From Aquipseudomonas alcaligenes MRY13-0052 (GTDB lineage Bacteria > Pseudomonadota > Gammaproteobacteria > Pseudomonadales > Pseudomonadaceae): a DNA stretch of 64,000 nucleotides. Made by a program: the position numbers and the translations under genes. Below, one piece after another: positions 30,071 through 41,509 of this stretch. The DNA lies in NCBI GenBank assembly GCA_000474255.1, contig BATO01000001.1, positions 186,001 to 250,000 of the forward strand, read 5' to 3'. The notes beneath the pieces are model-generated. The model did no database searches, was not told the DNA's origin, and saw only the letters and a program-made list of their open reading frames with translations. Position 1 is the first letter of the stretch. Each line of letters opens with the position of its first letter.

Positions 30071-30239
30071 GCGGCTGTGGCATCTGGCCACGGCCCGGCG
30101 CTGCCCTGATGCACAGGGGCTGTGCCAGAATGTGCCACCCGTGAGCCGGCCCATGCAGGCCGGCCCTTCCTGTCGCCGCAGAGCGACAACGCACCGCCTG
30201 ATGGCCCCGCGAAGCATTACTCACAGGAGCCTGGATTCC

Positions 30240-31604
30240 GTGTCATTCACCCGCAGACAGATTCTCGGTGGCCTGGTCGGCCTCGGCGTGGTCGGCTTGG
30301 GCGCCGGCGGCGCCCGCTACTGGCTGGGTCGCAGCCTCGACGCCAAGACCCACGACTACGAACTGATCGCCGCCCCGCTGGACCTGGAGCTGGTCTCCGG
30401 CCACGTCACCCCGGCCTGGGCCTATGGCGGCCAGGCACCCGGCCTGGAGCTGCGCTCGCGCCAGGGCGACTGGCTGCGCGTGCGCTTCATCAACAAGCTC
30501 GACGAGCCCACCACCATCCACTGGCACGGCATCCGCCTGCCCCTGGAGATGGACGGCGTGCCCTATGTCTCGCAGCTGCCGGTGCTGCCGGGCGAGTATT
30601 TCGACTACCGCTTCCGCACCGATGACGCCGGCAGCTTCTGGTACCACCCGCACCTGTCCAGCGCCGAGCAGCTGGGGCGCGGCCTGGTCGGCCCGCTGAT
30701 CGTCGAAGAGCGCGAGCCCAGCGGCTTCCGCCACGAGCGCGTACTCAGCCTGAAGACCTGGCACGTGGACGAGGGGGGCGCCTTCACCCAGTTCAGCGTG
30801 CCCCGCGAGGCGGCCCGCGAAGGCACCCGGGGTCGCCTGACCACCATCAATGGCAAGCCGGCGCCGACCCTCGAACTGCCCGCCGGGCAGGTGGTGCGCC
30901 TGCGCCTGCTCAACCTCGACAGCACCATCACCTACCGCCTCAACATGCCGGGCGCGGAGGTGCGCATCTATTCGCTGGACGGCCACCCGGTGGCGCCGCG
31001 CGACCTGGGCAAGGAGTACTGGCTCGGCCCGGGCATGCGTATCGAACTGGCGCTCAAGGTGCCGGCCGCCGGCCAGGAACTGCCGCTGCGCAACGGACCG
31101 CTGCGCCTGGCGACCCTGAAAAGCATCGCCACCGAGGAGGCTGCCGGTGACTGGCCGCCCGCGCTGCCGGCCAACCCGGTGCCGGAGCCGGACCTGGAAA
31201 AGGCCGAGACCCTCAGCTTCAAGTTCGAATGGGCGGCGACCCTGACCAGCGCCGCCGGCCGGCCGAGCAACTACTGGCAGATCAACGGCAAGGCCTGGGA
31301 CATCCAGGACAAGACCTGCGCCGACCGCCCCATCGCCACATTGAAGAAGGGCGGCCACTACATCTTCGAGCTGCGCAACATGGCCCAGTACCTGCACCCG
31401 ATCCACCTGCACGGCATGGCCTTTAAGGTGATCGGCTCGGACCGCAAGGCCATCATTCCCTACTTCACCGACACCTATCTGCTGGGCAAGAACGAGACCG
31501 CGCGCATCGCCCTGGTGGCCGATAACCCCGGCGTGTGGATGTTCCACTGCCACGTCATCGACCACATGGAGACCGGCCTGATGGCCGCGATCGAGGTGGC
31601 CTGA
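30240..31604 (+). CDS. Tat-exported multicopper oxidase
   Basis: 454 residues. Twin-arginine signal TRRQILGGLVGLGVVGLGAG at the N-terminus. All four copper motifs are visible: HWHG at 94-97, WYHPH, HPIHLHG, and HCHVIDHMETGL from H436. At the type 1 copper the axial position (five residues after H442) is leucine (L447) rather than the methionine of CueO or CotA, a pattern linked to higher redox potential. Start GTG at 30240 has AGGAG 10 bases ahead; an ATG at 30201 would only lengthen the pre-signal part. Substrate (phenols, Cu+, Fe2+) unknown. Followed two bases later by tadA. Confidence 0.88.
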   Translation: MSFTRRQILGGLVGLGVVGLGAGGARYWLGRSLDAKTHDYELIAAPLDLELVSGHVTPAWAYGGQAPGLELRSRQGDWLRVRFINKLDEPTTIHWHGIRLPLEMDGVPYVSQLPVLPGEYFDYRFRTDDAGSFWYHPHLSSAEQLGRGLVGPLIVEEREPSGFRHERVLSLKTWHVDEGGAFTQFSVPREAAREGTRGRLTTINGKPAPTLELPAGQVVRLRLLNLDSTITYRLNMPGAEVRIYSLDGHPVAPRDLGKEYWLGPGMRIELALKVPAAGQELPLRNGPLRLATLKSIATEEAAGDWPPALPANPVPEPDLEKAETLSFKFEWAATLTSAAGRPSNYWQINGKAWDIQDKTCADRPIATLKKGGHYIFELRNMAQYLHPIHLHGMAFKVIGSDRKAIIPYFTDTYLLGKNETARIALVADNPGVWMFHCHVIDHMETGLMAAIEVA

Positions 31605-31606
31605 GG

Positions 31607-32092
31607 ATGCGCCAGCCGATGATCGTCGACCGCAGCCGTGACGAGGACTTCATGCGTGAAGCCCTGGCGCTCGCCGCCGAGGGCGCCGCCCTGGGCGAGG
31701 TGCCGGTCGGCGCGGTGCTGGTGCAGGACGGCCAGGTGATCGGGCGCGGCTTCAATTGCCCGATCTCCCGTCACGACCCCAGCGCCCACGCCGAGATGGT
31801 CGCCATCCGCGATGCGGCACTGGCGCTGGAAAACTATCGGCTGGTGGGCAGCACCCTCTACGTGACCCTGGAGCCCTGCAGCATGTGCGCCGGGCTCATC
31901 GTCCATTCGCGTGTGGCGCGGGTGGTCTACGGCGCCACCGAGCCCAAGGCGGGGGTGGCGATCAGCCGTGGGCAGTTCTTCACCCAGGACTTCCTCAACC
32001 ACCGGGTGCTGGTGGAGGGGGGCGTACTGGCGACGGAGTGCGGGGCGATCCTCAGCGAGTTCTTCAAGATGCGGCGTTCGCTGAAGGGCTGA
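31607..32092 (+). CDS. tadA: tRNA-specific adenosine deaminase
   Basis: 161 residues. Deaminates A34 to inosine in tRNA-Arg(ACG). The zinc deaminase motifs are H61-A-E63 and PCSMC with C91 and C94; the substrate loop region EVPVGAVLV is typical. The ATG follows the multicopper oxidase stop by two bases, with GAGG immediately before. Convergent with mltF, 41 bases away. Confidence 0.94.
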   Translation: MRQPMIVDRSRDEDFMREALALAAEGAALGEVPVGAVLVQDGQVIGRGFNCPISRHDPSAHAEMVAIRDAALALENYRLVGSTLYVTLEPCSMCAGLIVHSRVARVVYGATEPKAGVAISRGQFFTQDFLNHRVLVEGGVLATECGAILSEFFKMRRSLKG

Positions 32093-32133
32093 GGGCGCCG
32101 GTATCTGCTAGCTGCTTTCAGGCGCTCAGAGAC

Positions 32134-33750
<1,617 letters not shown>

Positions 33751-33814
33751 TCAGGCGCTTTGCGCTAGAATGCACGGCCTCTAAGCACACCCCTTCCCAG
33801 AGGCTGTCCAGAAG

Positions 33815-36800
33815 ATGTTGATCCTGCGCGGTGCCCCCGCCCTTTCCGCTTTTCGCCACGGCAAACTGCTCGAGCAACTGACCCAGAAGGTTCCCGCCGT
33901 CACCGGTCTGTATGCCGAGTTCACCCACTTTGCCGAAGTCACCGGCGTGCTCACCGCCGACGAGGAAAAGGTCCTGGCGCGTCTGCTCAAGTACGGGCCC
34001 AGCGTCCCGGTGCAGGAGCCTGCGGGCCGCCTGTTCCTGGTCCTGCCGCGCTTCGGCACCATCTCGCCCTGGTCGAGCAAGGCCACCGACATCGCCCGTA
34101 ACTGCGGCTTGGCCAAGATCGAGCGCATCGAGCGCGGCATCGCCTACTACGTGGCCGGCCAGTTCTCCGATGCCGAGGCGCAGCTGATCGCCAGCGCCCT
34201 GCACGACCGCATGACCCAGCTGGTGCTGGGCGCCCTGGAAGAAGCTTCCAGCCTGTTCAGCCACGCGCAGCCCAAGGCGCTGACCGTGGTCGACATCCTC
34301 GGCGGTGGCCGCGACGCACTGGCCCGCGCCAACGTCGAGCTGGGCCTGGCCCTGGCCGAAGACGAGATCGACTACCTGGTGAAGAGCTTCAACGAGATGG
34401 GGCGCAACCCCCACGACGTCGAGCTGATGATGTTCGCCCAGGCCAACTCCGAGCATTGCCGCCACAAGATCTTCAACGCCAGCTGGGATATCGACGGCCA
34501 GGCGCAAGAGAAGAGCCTGTTCGGCATGATCAAGAACACCTACGAGATGAACAGCGAAGGCGTGCTGTCCGCCTACAAGGACAACGCGTCGGTCATCGAG
34601 GGCTTCACCGCCGGCCGCTTCTTCCCCAACCCGGGTACCCGCCAGTACGGCGCGACCGAGGAAGCGGTGCACATCCTGATGAAGGTGGAAACCCACAACC
34701 ACCCGACCGCCATCGCGCCCTTCCCCGGTGCCTCCACCGGCTCCGGTGGCGAGATCCGCGACGAAGGCGCTACCGGTCGTGGCGCCAAGCCCAAGGCCGG
34801 CCTGACCGGCTTCACCGTTTCCAACCTGCAGATCCCCGGGTTCGAGCAGCCCTGGGAGAAGCCCTACGGCAAGCCCGAGCGCATCGTCACCGCGCTGGAC
34901 ATCATGATCGAAGGCCCTCTGGGCGGCGCCGCGTTCAACAACGAATTCGGCCGCCCCGCGCTGAACGGCTACTTCCGTACCTTCGAGCAGGCCATCGACA
35001 CCCCCCACGGCGAAGAAGTACGCGGCTACCACAAGCCGATCATGCTCGCCGGCGGCATGGGTAACATCCGCGCCGAGCACGTGCAGAAGGGCGAGATTTC
35101 CGTTGGCGCCAAGCTGATCGTCCTCGGCGGCCCGGCCATGCTCATCGGCCTGGGCGGCGGTGCTGCTTCCTCCATGGCCACCGGCTCCAGCTCCGCCGAC
35201 CTGGACTTCGCGTCCGTCCAGCGCGACAACCCCGAGATGGAGCGTCGCTGCCAGGAAGTGATCGACCGCTGCTGGCAGCTGGGCGCCGAGAACCCCATCA
35301 AGTTCATCCACGACGTGGGTGCCGGCGGCATCTCCAACGCCCTGCCGGAACTGATCAACGACGGTGGCCGCGGCGGCCGTTTCGAACTGCGCGCCGTGCC
35401 CAACGACGAGCCGGGCATGAGCCCGCTGGAAATCTGGTGCAACGAGTCCCAGGAGCGCTACGTGATGTCGGTGGACGCCGCCGACTTCGAGCGCTTCAAG
35501 GCCATCTGCGAACGCGAGCGCTGCCCCTTCGCGGTGGTCGGCGAGGCCATCGAGGAGCCGCACCTGACCGTCGCCGACAGCCACTTCGGCAACAAGCCGG
35601 TGGACATGCCGCTCAACGTCCTGCTCGGCAAGCCGCCGCGCATGCACCGCAGCGTCAGCCGCGAAGCCGAGCAGGGCGATGACTTCAACGCCGCCAGCGT
35701 CGACATCGCCGATGCCGTGAGCCGTGTACTGCGTCACCCGGCCGTGGCCAGCAAGAGCTTCCTGATCACCATCGGCGACCGCACCATCACCGGCCTGGTC
35801 GCCCGCGACCAGATGGTCGGCCCGTGGCAGGTTCCGGTGGCCGACTGCGCCGTCACCGCCACCAGCTTCGACGTCTACACCGGCGAGGCGATGGCCATGG
35901 GCGAGCGCACTCCGCTGGCCCTGCTGGACGCCCCGGCCTCGGGCCGCATGGCGGTCGGCGAGACCGTCACCAACCTGGCCTGTGCCAGCATCGAGAAGAT
36001 TTCCGATATCCGCCTGTCCGCCAACTGGATGGCCGCTGCCGGCCACCCGGGCGAGGACGCGCGCCTGTACGACACGGTCAAGGCCGTGGGCATGGAGCTG
36101 TGCCCGGCGCTGGGCATCACCATTCCGGTGGGCAAGGACTCCATGTCCATGAAAACCCGCTGGCAGGACGAGGGTGTGGACAAGTCCGTCACCTCGCCGC
36201 TGTCCCTGGTGATCACCGGCTTCGCCCCGGTGCAGGACATCCGCCGCACCCTCAACCCGCAACTGCGCCTGGACAAGGGCGAGACCGACCTGATCCTGGT
36301 CGACCTCGGCCGCGGCCAGAACCGCATGGGCGGCTCCATCCTCGCGCAGACCTTCGCCAAGCTCGGCCAGGCCGTGCCGGACGTCGACGACGCCGAAGAC
36401 CTCAAGGCCTTCTTCGCCGTGATCCAGGGCCTGAACCAGGACGGCCTGCTGCTGGCCTACCACGACCGTTCCGACGGCGGCCTGCTGACCACCGTGCTGG
36501 AGATGGCCTTCGCCGGTCACTGCGGCCTGGACCTGCAACTGGACGCCCTGGCCGATGCCGCCGACGAGCTGCCGGCCGTGCTGTTCAACGAAGAGCTGGG
36601 TGCGGTCATCCAGGTCCAGCAGGGCGCCACGCCGGAAGTGCTGGCCCAGTTCAGTGCCGCCGGCCTGGGCGACTGCGTGGCCGTGATCGGCCAGCCGGTC
36701 AACGGTGCCGACGTCGCTATTTCCTTCAACGGCGAGCCGGTGTTCGCCGGCGAGCGCCGCCTGCTGCAGCGCCAGTGGGCCGAGACCAGCTACCAGGTCC

Positions 36801-37711
36801 AGCGCCTGCGCGACAACGCCGCCTGCGCCGACCAGGAATTCGACGTCCTGCTGGATGAAGACAATCCCGGCCTGTCGGTGAAGCTCAGCTTCGACGTCAA
36901 CCAGGACATCGCCGCTCCTTATATAAAGAAGGGCGCGCGTCCCCAGGTCGCCGTACTGCGCGAGCAGGGCGTCAACGGCCAGGTGGAGATGGCTGCGGCC
37001 TTCGACCGTGCCGGCTTCGCCGCCATCGACGTGCACATGAGCGACATCCTCGCCGGCCGCGTCAGCCTGGAAGAGTTCAAGGGCCTGGTGGCCTGCGGTG
37101 GGTTCTCCTACGGTGACGTGCTCGGCGCCGGTGAGGGCTGGGCCAAGTCGGTCCTGTTCAACGCCCGTGCCCGTGATGGCTTCCAGGCCTTCTTCGAGCG
37201 CAAGGACAGCTTCGCTCTCGGCGTGTGCAACGGTTGCCAGATGATGTCCAACCTGCACGAGCTGATCCCCGGCAGCGAGTTCTGGCCGCACTTCGTGCGC
37301 AACCGCTCCGAGCAGTTCGAGGCCCGCGTGGCCATGGTCCAGGTGCAGGAGTCGGCGTCGATCTTCCTGCGTGGCATGGCCGGTTCGCGCATGCCCATCG
37401 CCATCGCCCACGGCGAAGGCCATGCCGAGTTCGAAAGCGAGGAAGCCCTGCTGGAAGCCGATCTGTCCGGTTGCGTGGCCATGCGCTTCGTCGACAACCA
37501 CGGCAAGGTCACCGAAGGCTACCCGGCCAACCCGAACGGCTCGCCCCGTGGCATCACCGGCCTCACCAGCCGCGATGGTCGCGTGACCATCATGATGCCG
37601 CACCCGGAGCGCGTGTTCCGTGCCGTACAGAACTCCTGGCGCCCCGACGAGTGGCAGGAAGACGGCGGCTGGCTGCGCATGTTCCGCAATGCCCGCGTCT
37701 GGGTCGACTGA
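33815..37711 (+). CDS. purL: Phosphoribosylformylglycinamidine synthase
   Basis: 1298 residues, the large single-chain form. Fourth step of purine synthesis, converting FGAR to FGAM with glutamine and ATP. Order: N-terminal PurS-like domain, linker, two AIR-synthetase-type ATP domains ([39 protein letters not shown] and [10 protein letters not shown]), and a C-terminal class I glutaminase with nucleophile in [10 protein letters not shown] and His in AHGEGH. A -10-like TAGAAT lies at 33766 but no convincing -35. The next gene overlaps its end in another frame. Confidence 0.97.
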   Translation: MLILRGAPALSAFRHGKLLEQLTQKVPAVTGLYAEFTHFAEVTGVLTADEEKVLARLLKYGPSVPVQEPAGRLFLVLPRFGTISPWSSKATDIARNCGLAKIERIERGIAYYVAGQFSDAEAQLIASALHDRMTQLVLGALEEASSLFSHAQPKALTVVDILGGGRDALARANVELGLALAEDEIDYLVKSFNEMGRNPHDVELMMFAQANSEHCRHKIFNASWDIDGQAQEKSLFGMIKNTYEMNSEGVLSAYKDNASVIEGFTAGRFFPNPGTRQYGATEEAVHILMKVETHNHPTAIAPFPGASTGSGGEIRDEGATGRGAKPKAGLTGFTVSNLQIPGFEQPWEKPYGKPERIVTALDIMIEGPLGGAAFNNEFGRPALNGYFRTFEQAIDTPHGEEVRGYHKPIMLAGGMGNIRAEHVQKGEISVGAKLIVLGGPAMLIGLGGGAASSMATGSSSADLDFASVQRDNPEMERRCQEVIDRCWQLGAENPIKFIHDVGAGGISNALPELINDGGRGGRFELRAVPNDEPGMSPLEIWCNESQERYVMSVDAADFERFKAICERERCPFAVVGEAIEEPHLTVADSHFGNKPVDMPLNVLLGKPPRMHRSVSREAEQGDDFNAASVDIADAVSRVLRHPAVASKSFLITIGDRTITGLVARDQMVGPWQVPVADCAVTATSFDVYTGEAMAMGERTPLALLDAPASGRMAVGETVTNLACASIEKISDIRLSANWMAAAGHPGEDARLYDTVKAVGMELCPALGITIPVGKDSMSMKTRWQDEGVDKSVTSPLSLVITGFAPVQDIRRTLNPQLRLDKGETDLILVDLGRGQNRMGGSILAQTFAKLGQAVPDVDDAEDLKAFFAVIQGLNQDGLLLAYHDRSDGGLLTTVLEMAFAGHCGLDLQLDALADAADELPAVLFNEELGAVIQVQQGATPEVLAQFSAAGLGDCVAVIGQPVNGADVAISFNGEPVFAGERRLLQRQWAETSYQVQRLRDNAACADQEFDVLLDEDNPGLSVKLSFDVNQDIAAPYIKKGARPQVAVLREQGVNGQVEMAAAFDRAGFAAIDVHMSDILAGRVSLEEFKGLVACGGFSYGDVLGAGEGWAKSVLFNARARDGFQAFFERKDSFALGVCNGCQMMSNLHELIPGSEFWPHFVRNRSEQFEARVAMVQVQESASIFLRGMAGSRMPIAIAHGEGHAEFESEEALLEADLSGCVAMRFVDNHGKVTEGYPANPNGSPRGITGLTSRDGRVTIMMPHPERVFRAVQNSWRPDEWQEDGGWLRMFRNARVWVD

Positions 37712-38003
37712 CGACGCCGGCGAGCGCCCTCTCTCCACCACGGAGGAGGGCGCATCGCTACCCGAGGTGCGCCGGGTCGAGCCCGGCGCCACTCTGCTGC
37801 TGTGCCGCTGCGGGCATTCGCCCCGGCTTCCCGATTGCCCGTCCGACTGCGCGCAGGGCCTCTCGCTTCACATCGAACGCCAGCACTTGCTCATCCTCTG
37901 CCGCTGTGGCCTCTCGCAACGCCTGCCGTACTGCGATGGCAGCCACGCACCCGCCGCGCCTTCGCTGAAGGACAAGTGGCGCCGGTTCTGGCAGGGCGAC
38001 TGA
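37689..38003 (+). CDS. CDGSH-type iron-sulfur protein with two metal-binding motifs
   Basis: 104 residues with this start. Two similar segments are visible: [17 protein letters not shown] and, 20 residues on, [19 protein letters not shown]. The second is a full CDGSH signature (C-x-C-x(n)-CDGSH) that binds a 2Fe-2S cluster with three Cys and one His; the first is a diverged copy. The ATG at 37689 overlaps the purL end by 23 bases; a GTG at 37767 would give a 78-residue protein and is a real alternative. Role unknown, possibly electron transfer. Not part of the purL pathway as far as known. Confidence 0.7.
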   Translation: MPASGSTDDAGERPLSTTEEGASLPEVRRVEPGATLLLCRCGHSPRLPDCPSDCAQGLSLHIERQHLLILCRCGLSQRLPYCDGSHAPAAPSLKDKWRRFWQGD

Positions 38004-38218
38004 TCGCCCACACGGCTCGCAACCCCACCGCAAAAGCACTCCGTGCGAGAGCGGCCTTATGGCCAACGGCTCTATCCCTGCGCTGAACACTTTGACCGGC
38101 GGTCAGTCGAATGCCGGTATCGTGACGCTGGTCGCGACAAAGTATTGGCGAATTGCCATCGTCCGATGGCATCATCTGGCCACTAGCGTCCAGCCTGTAA
38201 TTGCCTACGGAGTAATTG

Positions 38219-38536
38219 ATGTACAAGCTGTGCTTCTACGTTCCGGAATCCCATCTGGAGCCGGTCAAGAAAGCGGTCTTCTCGGCGGGGGGCGGCCGCA
38301 TCGGCGCCTATGACAGTTGCTGCTGGCAAAGCCTGGGGCAGGGCCAGTTCCGCCCGCTGGCCGAAGCCGATCCCTTCATCGGCCAGGCCGGCCGGGTGGA
38401 GCATGTATCCGAGTGGAAGGTGGAGATGGTGGTGGCCGACGAGCTGATCCACGATGCCGTGCGCGCCCTCAAGCAGGCCCACCCCTACGAGACGCCGGCC
38501 TATGAGGTCTGGCGCCTGTCCGACCTGGTGTTCTGA
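38219..38536 (+). CDS. YqfO/NIF3-like small protein
   Basis: 105 residues. Resembles the PII-like insert domain of NIF3/YqfO proteins as a stand-alone unit: YKLCFYVPESHLEPVKKA at the start, GRIGAYDSCCWQSLGQGQFRP in the middle (first 20 residues shown pattern), and HPYETPAYEVWRL at the end. ATG at 38219 with GGAG about 8 bases ahead. No metal-binding NIF3 core is present. Function unknown. Confidence 0.8.
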   Translation: MYKLCFYVPESHLEPVKKAVFSAGGGRIGAYDSCCWQSLGQGQFRPLAEADPFIGQAGRVEHVSEWKVEMVVADELIHDAVRALKQAHPYETPAYEVWRLSDLVF

Positions 38537-38563
38537 CTCCGTACTGGGTTGCCGCCCGGCCTT

Positions 38564-38597
38564 TGTAGGGTGGGTAGAGCGCAGCGAAACCCACCGT
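38564..38597. repeat. GTAGGGTGGGT...ACCCACC palindromic intergenic repeat
   Basis: GGTGGGT (38569-38575) pairs with ACCCACC (38589-38595) around AGAGCGCAGCGAA. I recognise the type as a common dispersed intergenic repeat in pseudomonads. Only one copy is in the window. Confidence 0.6.
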
Positions 38598-38636
38598 CTT
38601 AGCGCTGTGGCTCGCCCGGTGTGTGCGGGACATTGC

Positions 38637-38665
38637 CAATAAAAAAGGCGCCTCAGGGCGCCTTT
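38637..38665 (-). terminator. Rho-independent terminator of the L,D-transpeptidase gene
   Basis: GGCGCC-TCAG-GGCGCC with a run of six or more T on the minus strand (A-run 38640-38646), directly after the minus-strand stop at 38688. Confidence 0.85.
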
Positions 38666-38687
38666 CATGTCTGTCGCTCCCCTCACA

Positions 38688-39191
38688 TCAGGGGCGGATC
38701 TCGATCAGCGTGCCGTCCTTCACCAGGCTCCAGATCTCGCGCATGTCGGCGTTCTTCATGGCGATGCAGCCTTCGGTCCAGTCCAGGGTGTGGAAGTACC
38801 ACTCGGGGTACTCCTCGTCCAGCGGGGTGCCGTGGATCATGATCATGCCGCCGGCGGGCACGCCCTTGTCACGGGCCTGCAGGGAGTCGCGGGCGTTGGG
38901 GTAGGAGATGTGCATGGCCAGGTTGTACTTGTCGCTGGTCTTGCGCCAGTCGATCCAGTAGAAGCCTTCCGGCGTGCGCTGGTCGCCCTCGCGCAGCTTC
39001 GGCCCCTTGGGCTGCTTGCCCAGGGAGATGCGGTAGCTCTTGAGGATGTTGCCGCGGTTCATGAGCAGCAGTTTGCGCTCGGACTTGACCACCAGCACCT
39101 TGTCGATGCCCTTGCCTTCGAGGCTGGGGGCGGCGCTGGCGTGGGACAGGGAGGTAAAGCAAAGGATCAAGGCAACGAGCAACCAGCGCAT
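38688..39191 (-). CDS. L,D-transpeptidase family protein (YkuD domain), exported
   Basis: 167 residues. Signal peptide at about 1-20 ending SHASA. The YkuD domain spans the rest, with the conserved HGTPLDEE and the active-site region DWTEGCIAMKNADM holding the catalytic cysteine. Expected to form or break peptidoglycan 3-3 cross-links or attach proteins in the periplasm. The start at 39191 begins the signal peptide. It follows a Nudix gene on the same strand by 40 bases. Confidence 0.88.
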   Translation of the reverse strand: MRWLLVALILCFTSLSHASAAPSLEGKGIDKVLVVKSERKLLLMNRGNILKSYRISLGKQPKGPKLREGDQRTPEGFYWIDWRKTSDKYNLAMHISYPNARDSLQARDKGVPAGGMIMIHGTPLDEEYPEWYFHTLDWTEGCIAMKNADMREIWSLVKDGTLIEIRP

Positions 39192-39231
39192 TTCTACAGC
39201 ATCCCCAGAGTGTTCGAATTCGGCAGTACGG

Positions 39232-39786
39232 TCAGGCTTTCTTGTAGTAGGCCAGTAAGGGCGCCAATGGCTCGTTGCGGACCGGATAGACCTGCTCGAC
39301 ACGGTCGGCGAAGTAGCATTCTAAGGTACGCCCGACAGTCGGAAAAGCCAGCTCGGACCAAGGGATGTCGGCTTCGTCGAAGAGTTTCACTTCCAGGCTT
39401 TCCTCGCCGGCCGAGAAGTCCAGGTCCTCCAGTTCGGCGAGGAAGAAGGTGTACACCTGGCTGATGTGCGGCAGGTCGAACAGGGTATAGAGCTGCAGGT
39501 TGCGCACCCGCGCGCAAGCCTCCTCCGCGGTCTCGCGGGCGGCGGCCTGTTCCATGGTCTCGCCGTTCTCCATGAAGCCGGCGGGCAGGGTCCAGTAGCC
39601 CTTGCGCGGTTCGATGGCGCGGCGGCACAGCAGCACCTGCTTGCCCCAGACCGGTACGCAGCCGGCGACGATGCGCGGGTTCAGGTAGTGAATGGTGTGG
39701 CATAGCCCGCAGACATGGCGCAGGCGGTTGTCGCCTTCGGGGATGCGCTGGATCACGGGGCCGCCGCACTGGCTGCAGAACTTCAT
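39232..39786 (-). CDS. Nudix hydrolase with N-terminal zinc ribbon
   Basis: 184 residues. N-terminal zinc ribbon (CSQCG...CGLC) followed by the Nudix fold with a complete Nudix box [20 protein letters not shown] (G-x5-E-x7-REUXEE pattern). This layout fits NAD+/ADP-ribose-type pyrophosphatases of the NudC-like branch, though it is shorter than NudC and lacks its N-terminal domain. GAGGA precedes the ATG at 39786. Divergent from a second Nudix gene. Confidence 0.88.
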   Translation of the reverse strand: MKFCSQCGGPVIQRIPEGDNRLRHVCGLCHTIHYLNPRIVAGCVPVWGKQVLLCRRAIEPRKGYWTLPAGFMENGETMEQAAARETAEEACARVRNLQLYTLFDLPHISQVYTFFLAELEDLDFSAGEESLEVKLFDEADIPWSELAFPTVGRTLECYFADRVEQVYPVRNEPLAPLLAYYKKA

Positions 39787-39942
39787 CGGGAATCCTCGGG
39801 GTCGAGGGCGCAATCTTGGCGCGGCTCGTGCCTCGACCGCAAGCGGGACGGGGGCTGCGCTTGCCTCGAACGTCGGTTCGGGGGTTGGGTGGCCTGCGGG
39901 TTCGTGCCATGATGCCCGGCAGAATAAAAGCCGAGACTGTCC

Positions 39943-40545
39943 ATGTTGGATGACCTGCACCGCCGTGTGCGGAGCTACTCCCCGAAGACGCTGGTGACCG
40001 ACCGCACGTTCCCCGAGGCGGCGGTACTGGTGCCCATCACCCGCAGCGCCGAACCCGAGCTGGTGCTCACCCTGCGCGCCAGCGGCCTGTCCACCCACGG
40101 TGGCGAAGTGGCCTTCCCTGGTGGCCGACGCGACCCCGAGGACCGCGACCTGATCCACACCGCCCTGCGCGAGGCGGAGGAGGAGATCGGCCTGCCGCCT
40201 GGCCTGGTCGAGGTGATCGGCCCGCTCAGTACCCTGGTCTCGCGCCATGGCATCCAGGTCACGCCCTATGTCGGCTTCGTGCCCGACTACGTGGAATACA
40301 AGGCCAACGACGGCGAGATCGATTCGGTCTTCAGCGTGCCCCTGGAGTTTTTCCGCAGCGACCCCCGCGAGATGACCCACCGCATCGACTACCTCGGCCA
40401 GAGCTGGTACGTGCCGAGCTACCAGTTCGGCCAGTACAAGATCTGGGGCCTTACCGCGATCATGGTGGTGGAGCTGGTCAACCTGGTCTTCGATGCCGGC
40501 ATCGAGCTGCGCGAGCCGCCGGCCACCTTCGTCAAACTCAGCTAA
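39943..40545 (+). CDS. CoA pyrophosphatase-like Nudix hydrolase (NudL-like)
   Basis: 200 residues. Nudix box [20 protein letters not shown] continues to EEIG, and the preceding [19 protein letters not shown] matches the CoA-pyrophosphatase signature (LLTxR...HxGxVAFPGG). Predicted to split coenzyme A to phosphopantetheine and adenosine 3',5'-bisphosphate. The ATG at 39943 lies 156 bases from the divergent Nudix start. The ribosome site is weak. Confidence 0.88.
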   Translation: MLDDLHRRVRSYSPKTLVTDRTFPEAAVLVPITRSAEPELVLTLRASGLSTHGGEVAFPGGRRDPEDRDLIHTALREAEEEIGLPPGLVEVIGPLSTLVSRHGIQVTPYVGFVPDYVEYKANDGEIDSVFSVPLEFFRSDPREMTHRIDYLGQSWYVPSYQFGQYKIWGLTAIMVVELVNLVFDAGIELREPPATFVKLS

Positions 40546-40556
40546 GCCCCGTATGT

Positions 40557-40711
40557 CAGGCTGTTGAAAAGCGTGGACGAGGCCGACGATGCAAGGCGAA
40601 AGCGGCCGAGAAAGCGCAGTTTACGCGGTGTAAGTGAGCAATTGATCGGACTCGCGCACGAGCGTGTTTTCAACGCCGCAGCGGCAACGCAGTTAGTTTT
40701 TCAACCGCCTG
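40557..40711. mobile_element. MITE-like element with CAGGC(T/G)GTTGAAAA terminal inverted repeats
   Basis: 155 bases bounded by CAGGCTGTTGAAAA on the left and TTTTTCAACCGCCTG on the right, which are inverted repeats with one mismatch. It has no ORF. I recognise the internal sequence type (GGCCGAGAAAGCGCAGTTTACG...CGGCAACGCAGTTAG) as a widespread intergenic element of pseudomonads. No clear target duplication is visible. It ends 15 bases before the next gene's ATG and leaves its ribosome site intact. Confidence 0.75.
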
Positions 40712-40726
40712 ATAGAGGAGCGTCTG

Positions 40727-41251
40727 ATGAAATACCGCCTGGGCAACGCCCGTGTCGAAACCCATCCCGACAGCTGGATCGCCCCTGACGCGGCGGTGAT
40801 CGGCAAGGTCCGCCTGGACGCCGGCGCCAGCGTCTGGTTCGGCGCCGTGCTGCGCGGCGATAACGAACTCATCCATATCGGCGAGAACAGCAACGTGCAG
40901 GACGGCACCGTCATGCACACCGACATGGGCTTCCCGCTGAACATCGGCAAGGGCGTGACCATCGGCCACAACGCCATGCTCCATGGCTGCACCGTCGGCG
41001 ACTACAGCCTCATCGGCATCAACGCCGTGATCCTCAACGGCGCCAAGATCGGCAAGTACTGCATCATCGGCGCCAATGCCCTGATCCCCGAAGGCAAGGA
41101 AATTCCCGATGGCTCGCTGGTCATGGGTTCGCCCGGTAAAATAGTCCGCGAGCTGACCGAGCAGCAGAAGAAGATGCTCGAAGGCAGCGCCGCGCACTAC
41201 GTGCACAACGCCCAGCGTTATGCACGGGAACTGGTCGAACAGGAAGATTGA
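40727..41251 (+). CDS. Gamma-class carbonic anhydrase-like protein (left-handed beta-helix)
   Basis: 174 residues. Hexapeptide repeats form a left-handed beta-helix; the three zinc histidines are H64 (VMHTD), H81 and H86 (GHNAMLHG), as in gamma carbonic anhydrases and YrdA/PaaY proteins. A C-terminal helix follows. GAGGAG precedes the ATG. Its stop overlaps the start of the next small gene (TGATG-type overlap). Enzymatic activity cannot be judged from sequence. Confidence 0.88.
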   Translation: MKYRLGNARVETHPDSWIAPDAAVIGKVRLDAGASVWFGAVLRGDNELIHIGENSNVQDGTVMHTDMGFPLNIGKGVTIGHNAMLHGCTVGDYSLIGINAVILNGAKIGKYCIIGANALIPEGKEIPDGSLVMGSPGKIVRELTEQQKKMLEGSAAHYVHNAQRYARELVEQED

Positions 41252-41451
41252 TGGAACGTGAACGCCCCGTCGCCTCGCCCTGCGTGCATGTCTGCGCGCT
41301 GGACGATGACGACATCTGCACCGGCTGCCAGCGCAGCGTCGACGAGATCACCCGCTGGGGGCGCATGGACAACGCCGAGCGCCGCGAGGTGCTGGTGCGC
41401 TGCATGGAGCGTGCGCGGGCCGGTGGCCAGTTCCTGATCCAGCCCCACTGA
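41251..41451 (+). CDS. DUF1289-family small cysteine-rich protein
   Basis: 66 residues. N-terminal [21 protein letters not shown] carries C-x3-C-x7-C-x2-C, the DUF1289 signature of a likely metal or cluster site, followed by a Trp/Arg-rich segment ([15 protein letters not shown]). Start overlaps the upstream stop by one base, so it is translationally coupled to the carbonic anhydrase gene. Function unknown. Confidence 0.85.
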   Translation: MERERPVASPCVHVCALDDDDICTGCQRSVDEITRWGRMDNAERREVLVRCMERARAGGQFLIQPH

Positions 41452-41509
41452 AGCGGCGGCACCTGCCCGCCGCCCGAGCGAATACCTTTCATCTTTCGAG
41501 GAAACACCG

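Noticed and set aside
38004-38218. Region screened for a small RNA or tRNA because of a short GCCATC-GTCC-GATGGC hairpin near 38155-38170
   Set aside because: No tRNA fold, no terminator after the hairpin and no promoter pair that I could support.
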